Shown: piece by piece, positions 33,266 through 42,068 of the stretch
How positions within the stretch are numbered: position 1 is the stretch's first letter
Layout: the number at the start of each line of letters is the position of its first letter
NCBI GenBank assembly: GCA_026990595.1
Contig: JALXCZ010000029.1
Location: 1-53,534, forward strand
Source of the DNA: Sulfurovum sp.
GTDB lineage: Bacteria > Campylobacterota > Campylobacteria > Campylobacterales > Sulfurovaceae
Reading direction: 5' to 3'
Length of the DNA stretch: 53,534 nucleotides
The notes under the pieces: model-generated
The model's input: the letters and a program-made list of their open reading frames with translations, nothing else
What the model was told of the DNA's origin: nothing
Databases searched by the model: none
Translations under genes and position numbers: made by a program

Positions 33266-33285
33266 GCTTTAGCTATAATTCCATT

Positions 33286-34428
33286 ATGCATAATGAGATA
33301 ATTATTATAGGAGGAGGGGCAAGTGCTTTAATGCTGGCCTCTTTGCTTCCAAAAAACAGTGCAACTGTCATAGAACATAATGCAGAACCCGGAGCTAAAA
33401 TACTTATTTCCGGTGGAGGAAAGTGCAATATAACGAATGTAGTTATGGGCAGTGAATACTATGTGGGTAAAAGTACTTTTGTGCAGAGTGCTCTGGATCT
33501 TTTTGATGAGAAAGCACTTTTAAAATGGTTACAGTCCCGTCAACTTAGACCTGTACTTAAAAAGAACCATCAATATTTTTGTTCACAGAGTGCCAAAGAG
33601 CTTTTGGATGTTTTTTTGAAAGAAGGTAAAAAACAGAAGATGTTTTTAGGCGAAAATGTTACTAATGTAAGTAAGCGGGGTGCCTTTTTCAGTGTTAGGA
33701 CAGACAAACGGACGTTAAATGCCAAATATGTGGTGGTTGCCTCCGGTGGGCTTAGTTTCCCTAAACTTGGAGCAAGCCCCATTGGCTATGAAATAGCAGC
33801 ATCTTTTGGACATAAGATTAAAAGAACAGCACCTGCTTTGGTAGGATTTACAGTACAAAAAGAGCAGTTCTTTTTTAAAGCGCTTTCTGGTGTTTCTACA
33901 GAAGTGGAGATCAAAGTAGCAGATCAGTACTGTAAAGGTTCCTTACTCTTTACCCATAAAGGTATTAGCGGTCCGGCTATTCTGGATGCCTCCCTATATT
34001 GGGAAAAAGGAAAAATAGAGGTAGATTTTCTGCCGAATTTTGCATGGGAGAGTATTCAAAAGAGTAAAAAACAACTCTCTTCACTCTTACCTATGCCTAA
34101 ACGTGTTACTAAGGCATTTTTGGTACAATTGAATCTGGACGATAAACAAGGGGTTAAAATAACACAGGAAGAACTGTGCTTATTACAAACATTGAATCAT
34201 TACAGTTTTGCACCCGCAGGTACATTTGGCTATGCCAAAGCAGAAGTGACCAAAGGCGGGATTTGTACCAATGAAGTGCATGCAGACTCAATGATGAGTA
34301 AAAAAACAGAGGGACTCTATTTTACAGGTGAAGTACTGGATGTAACAGGGCGTTTGGGAGGATATAACTTTCAATGGGCATTTTCAAGTGCTTATGCATG
34401 TGCGAACAGTATAAAAAAGTATCTGTAA
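33286..34428 (+). CDS. BaiN/YhiN-family (HI0933-like) flavoprotein
   Basis: 380 residues from the ATG at 33286. FAD-binding Rossmann motif IIIIGGGASALMLA (residues 4-17), then GAKILISGGGKCNITN, the family hallmark, VVASGGLSFPKLGAS, and C-terminal GLYFTGEVLDVTGRLGGYNFQWAFSSG-like block. Cytoplasmic oxidoreductase of poorly known substrate. I prefer this start because TATAAT ends only 6 bases before it, which would make a leaderless mRNA; an ATG 27 bases earlier adds nine unlikely residues and would lie upstream of that promoter. Confidence 0.85.
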   Translation: MHNEIIIIGGGASALMLASLLPKNSATVIEHNAEPGAKILISGGGKCNITNVVMGSEYYVGKSTFVQSALDLFDEKALLKWLQSRQLRPVLKKNHQYFCSQSAKELLDVFLKEGKKQKMFLGENVTNVSKRGAFFSVRTDKRTLNAKYVVVASGGLSFPKLGASPIGYEIAASFGHKIKRTAPALVGFTVQKEQFFFKALSGVSTEVEIKVADQYCKGSLLFTHKGISGPAILDASLYWEKGKIEVDFLPNFAWESIQKSKKQLSSLLPMPKRVTKAFLVQLNLDDKQGVKITQEELCLLQTLNHYSFAPAGTFGYAKAEVTKGGICTNEVHADSMMSKKTEGLYFTGEVLDVTGRLGGYNFQWAFSSAYACANSIKKYL

Positions 34429-34503
34429 GGTAAAATTGACATTTTTTGACAAGTTAGTGTTGTATTATTGTGTTGAATTAAGGGATACTCTGAAAAAAGG
34501 AAG

Positions 34504-35757
34504 ATGATGAGATTAAAGGTTTTATGGAGTGTCGTACTGGCAGTACTTCTAAGCGGTTGTGTGGGAACACCGGACAATGAAGGCTGGAGATACGGTCAGA
34601 AAAATGAATTCTTAAAAATACTTGAGACAGATAAATATGCCTCGATCTGCGATAAGCAGAGACTTTATGAAAAGGTTAAACAGAGCAGAAATTCCAAACT
34701 GATGACCAAAATGCTTGTAGCCTATGCAAATAACCTTGCCAACGGCTGTATAGACCTTAAAAGTTTTAAAGCATCCCAACGTGAGAAAAAAGCAAAAGAT
34801 ATAGATACGTATTATGAGACTTATATGCAGAAGGTCAAGAAATCAGATATTGTCATGAAGCTCAAAGCCGGACAGTCTATCGATATGATACTTAAGCCGT
34901 ATGTGCCTCAAACACCACAGTTTTCCAAACTTATTCATACATATAAAGTTTTGAAAAAAGATGGTAATGTCTCTGCTGAGACATTGCATAAGGTACGTCT
35001 TAATATTGAGAGAACAAAACTCATGAAACCGGAAATGGGTACAAATTATGCACTTATTAATGTCCCAGAGTTTAAAGTACGACTTATAGAAAGCGGTAAA
35101 ACAACGCTTAAATTTCCTGTGATCGTGGGTAAGCCAAACATGCAGACACCTATTTTTTCAGAACGATTGAAGTATGTTGAGATCAACCCACAATGGAATG
35201 TGCCTGACTCCATTATGAGAAGATCGTATGTTGCAAAGATCAAAAGAAATCCGGGATGGGTAGCGGCAAAGGGGATGGAACTGCATAAAGAATCCTACGA
35301 TCTTCGTTCACCAAAAGTAAATCCTGCTTCTGTAGACTGGTCCAAATACCCTAAGGATGGCAAGGGTTATATCCCATACAAACTTGTCCAAGTACCATCT
35401 GTTAAAAATGGTCTGGGAAGAGTGAAGTTCATTTTTCCTAACTCACATGCTGTCTATATGCATGATACGCAGGGAAAATCTCTTTTTAAGAGAAAAATAA
35501 GATGTTTCAGTCATGGGTGTATTAGACTTAGTAAGCCGGTTGCACTGTTAAATCATGTGACGACACACTACAGTAACAAGGATCTTCCTACGGTCAAAAA
35601 CTGGTATGATTCTCTAAAAACAAGACATCTTATCCTCAATAAAAAGTTGCAGGTACATACAGCCTATTATACAGCCTATGTTGACGAATCGGGTCATTTG
35701 GAACTTTTTCCTGATGTTTATGGATTTGACAGATCACAAAGACTCAAGATCCAATAG
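34504..35757 (+). CDS. L,D-transpeptidase (YkuD/YcbB-like) lipoprotein
   Basis: 417 residues with signal and lipobox LLSGC (Cys19), placing it in the periplasm on a membrane. An N-terminal helical region (about 30-165) precedes a YkuD catalytic domain (about 170-370): NVPEFKVRLIE start, VGKPNMQTPIF, the HMPNS-like FPNSHAVYMHDT, and catalytic Cys339 in SHGCIRLS. It forms 3-3 cross-links in peptidoglycan or ties envelope proteins to it. ATG at 34504 or 34507 both fit GGAAG upstream. Neighbours hydrolase and murF are also envelope genes. Confidence 0.85.
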   Translation: MMRLKVLWSVVLAVLLSGCVGTPDNEGWRYGQKNEFLKILETDKYASICDKQRLYEKVKQSRNSKLMTKMLVAYANNLANGCIDLKSFKASQREKKAKDIDTYYETYMQKVKKSDIVMKLKAGQSIDMILKPYVPQTPQFSKLIHTYKVLKKDGNVSAETLHKVRLNIERTKLMKPEMGTNYALINVPEFKVRLIESGKTTLKFPVIVGKPNMQTPIFSERLKYVEINPQWNVPDSIMRRSYVAKIKRNPGWVAAKGMELHKESYDLRSPKVNPASVDWSKYPKDGKGYIPYKLVQVPSVKNGLGRVKFIFPNSHAVYMHDTQGKSLFKRKIRCFSHGCIRLSKPVALLNHVTTHYSNKDLPTVKNWYDSLKTRHLILNKKLQVHTAYYTAYVDESGHLELFPDVYGFDRSQRLKIQ

Positions 35758-35818
35758 TTAGTGTGGTAATAAAGTGCCATTATGTTAAAATACTTCAATT
35801 TTAATACAATGGTACAGC

Positions 35819-36547
35819 ATGGCATCAAAAGAGATAACCTATAAAAAACACTCCTTCCGACTCGCTTATGAACTGGTCAACCCTGCACAGAAAAAAGTAC
35901 TTCTTGTGCTGCATGGCTGGGGAAGCAATAAAGAAATAATGAAACAGGCATTTGCTAAGCTCTTACCGGAATATAAACATATTTACCTTGATATGCCGGG
36001 ATTTGGTAAATCAACCAACGATATGATACTTACTACCAAAGACTATGCAGAGATTGTAAAACTTTTTTTAAAAATACTTGATGTTACACCCACTATTGCG
36101 ATGGGACACTCTTTTGGCGGTAAAGTCTCTACACTGCTTCATACACCGTGCCTGGTGCTTCTTTCAAGTGCCGGTGTAGTGACAGAAAAACCGTGGTCGA
36201 TCAAACTTAAGATCGCTACAGTGAAGTTTTTAAAACCGCTTGGTATAACATTTATCCGTGATATGTTCAAGAGTAAAGATGTGGAAAATATGAGCCATGA
36301 GATGTATGAGACGTTTAAAAATGTGGTAGATGAGGATTTTGAAGCCTCTTTTGCCCAAAGTAAAAGCAAGACCATGTGTTTCTGGGGCAAAGAAGATACT
36401 GCCACACCGCTTTACACCGGAGAGAAGATAGCCGGACTCATCAAGGACTCAGTATTCTATCCGTTGGATGGAGATCATTTTTTCTTTTTGAAACATGCAA
36501 ATTTTATTGCACAAACCATTTCTGAACACTGTAAGGATCAAGACTAA
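35819..36547 (+). CDS. Alpha/beta hydrolase
   Basis: 242 residues, typical hydrolase fold: VLLVLHGWGSNKE (oxyanion loop), LDMPGFGKS, nucleophile elbow GHSFGG (Ser near 100), later FWGKEDTATP (acid) and GDHFFF (His). No signal peptide, so cytoplasmic. Substrate unknown. It overlaps murF by one base (TAATG), an arrangement also present in Campylobacter (hydrolase Cj0796 beside murF Cj0795, from memory), which suggests a role tied to cell wall synthesis. Confidence 0.8.
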   Translation: MASKEITYKKHSFRLAYELVNPAQKKVLLVLHGWGSNKEIMKQAFAKLLPEYKHIYLDMPGFGKSTNDMILTTKDYAEIVKLFLKILDVTPTIAMGHSFGGKVSTLLHTPCLVLLSSAGVVTEKPWSIKLKIATVKFLKPLGITFIRDMFKSKDVENMSHEMYETFKNVVDEDFEASFAQSKSKTMCFWGKEDTATPLYTGEKIAGLIKDSVFYPLDGDHFFFLKHANFIAQTISEHCKDQD

Positions 36548-38010
36548 TGCTACAAATATTCAATGCACTTTTTTATGGACTTTTTATTTTGGCTATGGGT
36601 TACTATGCCATTACAAACCTGCAGTGGTACAGCTACAAACTTGAACGTGTCATCCTTCACCACACCAAAACCTGGTGGCACTTTGCTTACTTCCTCGTCC
36701 CGTTTGCTCTGTATGAGTTGGTAAATTATGCTACTGACAACCGTTACGGATTTGTTGTGGTACTCATCTATTTGGCAGCACTGTTTCAATGGTACAGAGG
36801 ACTGGACAAACCGTTGGTCTGGACAGGAAGGGTCAAACGTTTCTTTGCTGCCATGCTTCTGTTTGCCATTTTTATTGCTGTTGCCTTCAAACACTTTGCT
36901 GTCATTCTTCCTATCTTTTTGGCCTACTTTATCTCTCTTTTCATTGAGAAGATGCTCTTTAACGGTTTCAAGGTCAAAGCACAGAAGAAGATAGAAGCTA
37001 TGGAGAACCTTACGGTTGTAGGTGTGACAGCAAGTTACGGTAAAACAAGTATTAAGAACTATATAGAACATCTGCTCAAAGCCAAGTATAAAACCTATGC
37101 AACCCCGCGATCGGTCAATACACTGGGTGGCGTGATGAAAGATGTCAATGATGAACTGCCTGAAGATACGGAAGTCTATGTGGTAGAGATGGGGGCAAGA
37201 GGAGAAGGAGACATCGCTGAGATCACTACATTTGTTAATCCTCACTATGTGGTGGTAGGGAAGATCGGTCCTGCACATATTGAGTACTTTAAAACTATGG
37301 AGAACATTCGCAATACCAAAATGGAGATACTCCAAACATCAAGATTAAAACAGGCATGGATACATGAGAGTGCCATGGTCAAGCCTGAGTCCAATGTACA
37401 TACTTTCGGAACAAAAGAGAATTTGGATATCCGCTCAGGTCTGCCTGCACCGGAATTTACTATAGAAGATGTAGAGGCTACACTGGATGCTACAAGCTTT
37501 ACGCTGAATGGTGTACGCTACTCTGCAAGTATTTTGGGTGCCTTTAATGCCATGAACCTGGCAGCTGCCGTACTGGTAGCCAAAGAGCTTGGACTCAGTG
37601 ATGAAGAGATACAAAAACAGCTTTCTACACTCAAGCCGGTAGACCATAGACTCCAGCGTATTGATGCAGGTGGCAAAGTAATATTGGATGACTCTTTTAA
37701 CGGAAACATAGATGGAATGATGGCTTCATTTGATCTGGCTTCTACCTACAAGGGCAGAAAAGTAGTCATCACTCCGGGGCTTGTTGAGGTAGATGATGCA
37801 CTGAATGTGCAAGTAGCCAAACGTGCCAATGAAGTATTTGATGTGGTAGTAGTCACGGGTGATTTAAACTATACTATCTTTAAAGAGCATGTTGATGCAG
37901 ATAAATTGGTGAAGTTGGCAACTAAAGGTGAGATGGAGAGTATGCTTGTGGAGCAGACGAGAGTAGGAGATTTAATACTCTTTGCGAATGATGCACCTAG
38001 TTTTGTATAA
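36547..38010 (+). CDS. murF: UDP-N-acetylmuramoyl-tripeptide--D-alanyl-D-alanine ligase
   Basis: 487 residues. An N-terminal region with several membrane-type hydrophobic segments (about 1-140) precedes the Mur ligase core: ATP loop GVTASYGKTS (about 157-166), VVEMGARGEGDIAEI, VGKIGPAHIEYF, the ligase central block and C-terminal domain (VDHRLQRIDAGGKVILDDSF, NGNIDGM). It adds D-Ala-D-Ala to the UDP-MurNAc-tripeptide. The membrane-anchored N-terminus is a known trait of Campylobacterota MurF and is unlike E. coli MurF. No D-Ala-D-Ala ligase gene is found in the window. Confidence 0.88.
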   Translation: MLQIFNALFYGLFILAMGYYAITNLQWYSYKLERVILHHTKTWWHFAYFLVPFALYELVNYATDNRYGFVVVLIYLAALFQWYRGLDKPLVWTGRVKRFFAAMLLFAIFIAVAFKHFAVILPIFLAYFISLFIEKMLFNGFKVKAQKKIEAMENLTVVGVTASYGKTSIKNYIEHLLKAKYKTYATPRSVNTLGGVMKDVNDELPEDTEVYVVEMGARGEGDIAEITTFVNPHYVVVGKIGPAHIEYFKTMENIRNTKMEILQTSRLKQAWIHESAMVKPESNVHTFGTKENLDIRSGLPAPEFTIEDVEATLDATSFTLNGVRYSASILGAFNAMNLAAAVLVAKELGLSDEEIQKQLSTLKPVDHRLQRIDAGGKVILDDSFNGNIDGMMASFDLASTYKGRKVVITPGLVEVDDALNVQVAKRANEVFDVVVVTGDLNYTIFKEHVDADKLVKLATKGEMESMLVEQTRVGDLILFANDAPSFV

Positions 38011-38028
38011 ATTTCTTTCATTCTTTTT

Positions 38029-38053
38029 TTTCTTTGTTGATGCAACAAAGAAA
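38029..38053. repeat. Perfect 11-bp hairpin after murF
   Basis: TTTCTTTGTTG-atg-CAACAAAGAAA, preceded by a T-rich and followed by an A-rich run, so it could end transcripts from either strand. The following 70 bases (to about 38115) look like part of the same conserved intergenic element. Dispersed copies are suspected but none is in this window. Confidence 0.55.
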
Positions 38054-38121
38054 GAAAACGGACCCAAAAAAAGAAAATGCAACCACTGTCGCGACTGCAA
38101 ATTTTCTTGACAGGCTAATTT

Positions 38122-38559
38122 TTATTCTTTCCCCATTCTCTTAAAAAAGAGTTCATGATTTTGGCTTTTGATAGTGATGCCTTCTACACCGTATTTTGTA
38201 TCTTCTGTTATATTGAAGCCCTCTTCAAGTGTTTCGTGTAGACGTTTGCTTACCCAGTTCTCAAGAGGCTCTCTGCATGCCATTCTGGTTGCCATAAGCA
38301 TAGGAACGGTGATGTTTGTATCACTGTTTTTATGCAAAGCTCCGCCTATGCGGTTACAGCTGTCAAAACCGCTGAGTTTCATCTTCTCTATATCAAAATC
38401 CAAAATGGCTCTGGCTTTGCGTACCTCCATGCTGTCCATGACACGCAGGTGCCAGACACCGTTAAGTTTCTCCAAAGGCATACTTTTGATCTCTGCCGAT
38501 ATGGAAGATGTCAATAAAGTTATCAATGCAGTGATGATAACAGTTCTTTTAATAAACAT
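38122..38559 (-). CDS. META/HslJ-like domain secreted protein
   Basis: 145 residues from MFIKRTVIITALITLLTSSISA (AAGGA upstream; a 16-residue longer frame lacks a site). After the signal peptide the META fold appears: LNGVWHLRVMD, ARAILDFDIEKMKLSGFDSC, NRIGGALHKN and a late LMATRMACREP block. Two Cys (in DSCNR and MACRE) may pair. HslJ-like META proteins are periplasmic or outer-membrane and associated with stress or drug resistance in E. coli; the precise role is unknown. Confidence 0.75.
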   Translation of the reverse strand: MFIKRTVIITALITLLTSSISAEIKSMPLEKLNGVWHLRVMDSMEVRKARAILDFDIEKMKLSGFDSCNRIGGALHKNSDTNITVPMLMATRMACREPLENWVSKRLHETLEEGFNITEDTKYGVEGITIKSQNHELFFKRMGKE

Positions 38560-38621
38560 TAAAAAGCTTCCTTGTAAATCTATTTTTGGTATTATATTGA
38601 GAATCAATCAATGGAGTATAA

Positions 38622-39428
38622 ATGAGATCCATTTTACTGTTTTTTTTACTGTTTTCCACACTCTTTAGTAACGAGATCAAACTAACACCCAAACAAGCCA
38701 ACTTCCTTGCCAAAAAAGTATGGCAAAACGAGGGTGCAGGCAAAGACAAGTATCTTATTTGGTGGAACGAAGGAGAGGACTTTGCAAGTCTGGGCATAGG
38801 GCATTTCATCTGGTTTCCCAAAGACCATACCGAACGCTTTAGAGAAGTGTTTCCTATGGTGGTAGCGTTTATGCAAAAAAAAGGTGTAGTGTTACCCTCA
38901 TGGCTCACCCCTGAAACAGACTTTCCTTGGCAGAGTAAAATAGCATTTTTTGCAGCTAAAAAAGCCAAAACAAAACAGTATATGGAACTTTTTTCTTTTC
39001 TTAAAAAAACTTTTGGCTACCAAGCAGAATTTATGGTACAAAGGCTCAGTCAGGCATTGCCTCAAATACTAGAGAGTATAGATGATAAGAGGAAAAGAGA
39101 GATCATCCAAAGACGTTTTTATGAAGTGATGCACAATAAAGACGGCTCAGTAAACGAAAGAGGGCTTTATGTGCTACTTGACTATACGAATTTCAAAGGT
39201 GAGGGAACACTTAAAAGTGAACGCTACAAAGGGCAGGGATGGGGGCTCTTGCAAGTCCTTTGGAATATGGATGACAAAGAGCCTAACAGACTCAGAGCTT
39301 TTGCAGAATCTGCAAACCGAATACTCAGTAAACGCATTAAAAATTCACCTCCAAAACGTGGAGAAGAACGTTGGCGTAAAGGGTGGAACAAACGTTTAGA
39401 AACATACTGGAGAGAAAATGCAAAATAG
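38622..39428 (+). CDS. Exported protein, possibly lysozyme-like
   Basis: 268 residues with a signal peptide (about 1-16). Residues 33-62 read VWQNEGAGKDKYLIWWNEGE then FASLGIGH. A glutamate (Glu37) in NEG followed about 20 residues later by LGIGH echoes the catalytic Glu ... TIGIGH layout of phage-type (GH24) lysozymes. The rest is helical and not recognised. A peptidoglycan-cleaving role would suit the neighbours murF and L,D-transpeptidase, but the match is short. The 3' end overlaps the TRAP permease start by 11 bases. Confidence 0.55.
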   Translation: MRSILLFFLLFSTLFSNEIKLTPKQANFLAKKVWQNEGAGKDKYLIWWNEGEDFASLGIGHFIWFPKDHTERFREVFPMVVAFMQKKGVVLPSWLTPETDFPWQSKIAFFAAKKAKTKQYMELFSFLKKTFGYQAEFMVQRLSQALPQILESIDDKRKREIIQRRFYEVMHNKDGSVNERGLYVLLDYTNFKGEGTLKSERYKGQGWGLLQVLWNMDDKEPNRLRAFAESANRILSKRIKNSPPKRGEERWRKGWNKRLETYWRENAK

Positions 39429-41298
39429 AGAGTTTTCTTACTATTTGGATCGGATAAGTAAATATGCAGGTTATTTTGCCGCTGTTTTGGTTGTGGTACT
39501 TTCATTTTTGGTAGCCTATGATGCAGCGATGCGTTATTTGTTCTCGGCAGGTTCTATTGCCTTACAGGAAATGGAGTGGCATCTGTTTGACATTATTTTT
39601 CTGCTTGGGCTTAGCTATGCACTTAAACATGACAAACACGTAAGAGTGGACATTTTCTTTGAGCGTTATTCACCCAGTACAAAAGCGATCATTCAAATAC
39701 TCTCTATGTTGTTGTTGGTCATTCCTTTTTCACTACTTTTCCTAAATGATGCATTTGACATGACTTACCAGAGTTATTTGCAGCATGAAGTTTCTTCCGA
39801 TCCGGGAGGATTGACACACCGCTGGCTTATCAAGGCGATGCTGATAGTGGCTTTTGTACTGCTGCTGCTTCAGTCTGTGAGTGAAGTACTCAAAGCATAC
39901 CATCGCTTGGAAAACAAAACTATACTTTGGAAAACCCTTGGTGTGGTCGTACTTTTTGGTGGAGTGGTCTACTTTGCCTGGTTTGAACGTATGGCATTTT
40001 GGTTTGATCCTGTGTTTCTTATGTTTGCTATGGCTTTGGTGTTACTCATGGCTGGATTTCAGGTAGCCTTTGTCTTTGCAGCTGTGGCACTCTTCTTTGC
40101 GCTTATATCCGATGAAGTAGGGCTTGAGGTGTTGGAGATGCTGCCGTACCGAACGTATGGGATTATGGGCAATGTCACGCTCATGGCAGTACCGCTTTTC
40201 ATTTTCATGGGGCTTGTTTTAGAGAAGTCCAAAATGGCGGAGAATCTGCTTAGCTCCATGGGAAAACTTTTTGGTTCAGTACGTGGCGGTCTGGCTATCT
40301 CTGTGGTACTGGTAGGGGCGATACTGGCAGCAAGTACAGGCATCGTCGGGGCTTCAGTGGTGATGATGAGTCTTATTGCTCTGCCGCTAATGCTCAAACA
40401 CAACTACTCTCCTGCGCTGGCTTCAGGGAGTATAGCAGCTTCGGGGACATTGGGACAGCTTATACCTCCATCCATCGTACTCATTGTGCTGGGTGATCAG
40501 ATGCACCTGAGTGTGGGTGATCTTTTCCGTGCAGCGGTAGTACCGGGATTGTTGTTGATCATCCTTTATATTGTGTATATTCTACTCATCTCTTTTTTCA
40601 ACAAAGAGGTTGCTCCTGCCATCATTTCCAATGAACCGTATGGTAAGGTTGTCAAGAATGCTGTGAAAGCCATCATTCCGCCACTTCTACTTATAGGAGC
40701 AGTGCTAGGTTCCATCTTTGCAGGGATCGCCTCTCCTACGGAATCTGCGGCTATCGGTGTGTTGGGGGCAATGGGCTTGGCTCTGTTCAACAAAGCTTTT
40801 AACTTTGAGCTTGTACGCTACGCAGCTATAGAGACTGTCAAACTCACTGCAATGATATTTATGATATTGATAGGGGCAACGGCATTCTCACTTGTGTTCA
40901 ACGAACTGGGTGGTGGAGATATGGCACTGCAGTTCTTTACCGGAGATGTAGGGAGTAAATGGACATTCGTTTTGGTTGCCATGCTTGTCATCTTTCTGCT
41001 GGGCTTTTTCATAGACTTCATAGAGATAGCTTTTGTAGTTGTCCCTATTTTGGTACCCATCGTTGCAAGCTTCCACATAGACCCCATCTGGTTTGCCATA
41101 CTCATCGCCATGAACCTGCAGGCAAGCTTCCTCACCCCACCGTTTGGCTTTGCCCTGTTCTATCTTAAGGGTGCAGCGGGAGATAAGGTGAGTACAGGAG
41201 ATATCTACAGAGGAGTAGTACCGTTTATCGGATTGCAGGTGTTGGCACTGTTGATTATTGTCTTGTTTCCTGATTTGATTTATTTGTTTGGGGAGTGA
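39418..41298 (+). CDS. Fused TRAP transporter permease (DctQ-DctM)
   Basis: 626 residues. The first ~165 residues form a four-helix DctQ small subunit (LDRISKYAGYFAAVLVVVLS, YALKHDKHVRVDIFFER). The remainder is the 12-helix DctM channel (MLPYRTYGIMGNVTLMAVPLFIFMG, GAILAASTGIVGASVVMMSL, ASGTLGQLIPPSIVLIVLGD). Such permeases import organic acids with Na+ using a periplasmic binding protein. No DctP binding-protein gene is adjacent, so the substrate cannot be inferred. Start overlaps the preceding gene, suggesting translational coupling. Confidence 0.88.
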   Translation: MQNREFSYYLDRISKYAGYFAAVLVVVLSFLVAYDAAMRYLFSAGSIALQEMEWHLFDIIFLLGLSYALKHDKHVRVDIFFERYSPSTKAIIQILSMLLLVIPFSLLFLNDAFDMTYQSYLQHEVSSDPGGLTHRWLIKAMLIVAFVLLLLQSVSEVLKAYHRLENKTILWKTLGVVVLFGGVVYFAWFERMAFWFDPVFLMFAMALVLLMAGFQVAFVFAAVALFFALISDEVGLEVLEMLPYRTYGIMGNVTLMAVPLFIFMGLVLEKSKMAENLLSSMGKLFGSVRGGLAISVVLVGAILAASTGIVGASVVMMSLIALPLMLKHNYSPALASGSIAASGTLGQLIPPSIVLIVLGDQMHLSVGDLFRAAVVPGLLLIILYIVYILLISFFNKEVAPAIISNEPYGKVVKNAVKAIIPPLLLIGAVLGSIFAGIASPTESAAIGVLGAMGLALFNKAFNFELVRYAAIETVKLTAMIFMILIGATAFSLVFNELGGGDMALQFFTGDVGSKWTFVLVAMLVIFLLGFFIDFIEIAFVVVPILVPIVASFHIDPIWFAILIAMNLQASFLTPPFGFALFYLKGAAGDKVSTGDIYRGVVPFIGLQVLALLIIVLFPDLIYLFGE

Positions 41299-41336
41299 TT
41301 AGCTTGATTCATTATTTCCATTAATAATATCTTTGG

Positions 41337-41772
41337 GCATATTTTCTGTTAATATGCTGAATAAGTTAGTGGTTGATTCTTGTGCAAATCTTGAAGCTGG
41401 CTTAATGATTTCAATGATTGTATTTTCTCGTTACCACGTTGCACGTGGTAATGCATACTTCAAATTTGATTATACAGTAAACTTTACTTACGTAGGGTGT
41501 TGTACCATGACAACACCAATGATTTGAACTTTTATCAATCTCAGATTTTTTGGTGTTGTGAGGGCACAACACCCTACATATTTAAATCTTTTTAGTCCTT
41601 GCTGCGAGAGTATGATTGTTGTTATACTCCCTTATGTGGTGCGATGGTAATCGCATCTTACAGAAATTTTAACTCGTAACGAAGCTCCAGCTTCGTTATG
41701 CAATATCGGTATCTGATTTATGTATAGACCCAATATACCGATAAAAAGTATCACAGCTGGAGCTGTGATACT
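41337..41772. repeat. Cluster of nine palindromes in a 480-bp gene-free region (REP-like)
   Basis: Stems at 41337-41357, 41431-41451 (TTACCACGT/ACGTGGTAA), 41496-41517 and 41552-41573 (both GGTGTTGT/ACAACACC), 41608-41629, 41640-41655, 41677-41698 (TAACGAAGCT-CC-AGCTTCGTTA), 41704-41743 and 41747-41772. The two GGTGTTGT hairpins are themselves the arms of a larger inverted repeat (GTAGGGTGTTGT 41492-41503 with ACAACACCCTAC 41566-41577). Two share an AGCTCCAGCT core in opposite orientations. No convincing coding sequence lies between 41299 and 41780. Confidence 0.85.
41742..41772 (-). terminator. Intrinsic terminator of the metal-chaperone/thioredoxin unit
   Basis: On the minus strand AGTATCACAGCT-CC-AGCTGTGATACT (perfect 12-bp stem) is followed by TTTTTAT, 8 bases after the HMA-domain gene stop. 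One member of the palindrome cluster thus serves as a rho-independent terminator. Confidence 0.75.
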
Positions 41773-41780
41773 AGCTAAAA

Positions 41781-42059
41781 CTATGTATTCATCTTCCCAA
41801 CAGCACAAGAGACAAAACTCTTTGCCGTAGTCGTAAAACCCTCTACAGTAGACAAATCTTCATCACTTATAGGGTAGCCTAGGCTTTTGAGGGCTTGGCG
41901 TAGGGCAGGGACTTGTGACTCTTCTATCTCTAGAGTGATTTGTCTTGGTTCTACTTCAAGGTTGACTTCTACTTCTCCAAACTCCTCTAAAAGTTTGGTT
42001 TTAAGGGTGTTGGCACAGCCTCCACACTTTACATTTACGACTTCAAATGTCTGTTTCAT
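41781..42059 (-). CDS. Heavy-metal-associated (HMA) domain protein
   Basis: 92 residues, single HMA ferredoxin-like fold: FEVVNVKCGGCANTLKTKL (the metal site is C-G-G-C at about 12-15), VEVNLEVEPRQITLEI, then ALRQALKSLGYPISDED. Short C-terminal extension with a further Cys (VSCAVGK). Usual role is cytoplasmic metal chaperone, for copper in CopZ-type proteins. Here G-G-C-A-N replaces the common CxAC. It is 9 bases from the thioredoxin gene, so co-transcribed. Confidence 0.8.
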   Translation of the reverse strand: MKQTFEVVNVKCGGCANTLKTKLLEEFGEVEVNLEVEPRQITLEIEESQVPALRQALKSLGYPISDEDLSTVEGFTTTAKSFVSCAVGKMNT

Positions 42060-42068
42060 ATTTGTCCT

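Noticed and set aside
41333-41527. Possible small gene within the palindrome cluster
   Set aside because: The frame runs through perfect hairpins, lacks a Shine-Dalgarno and resembles no protein.
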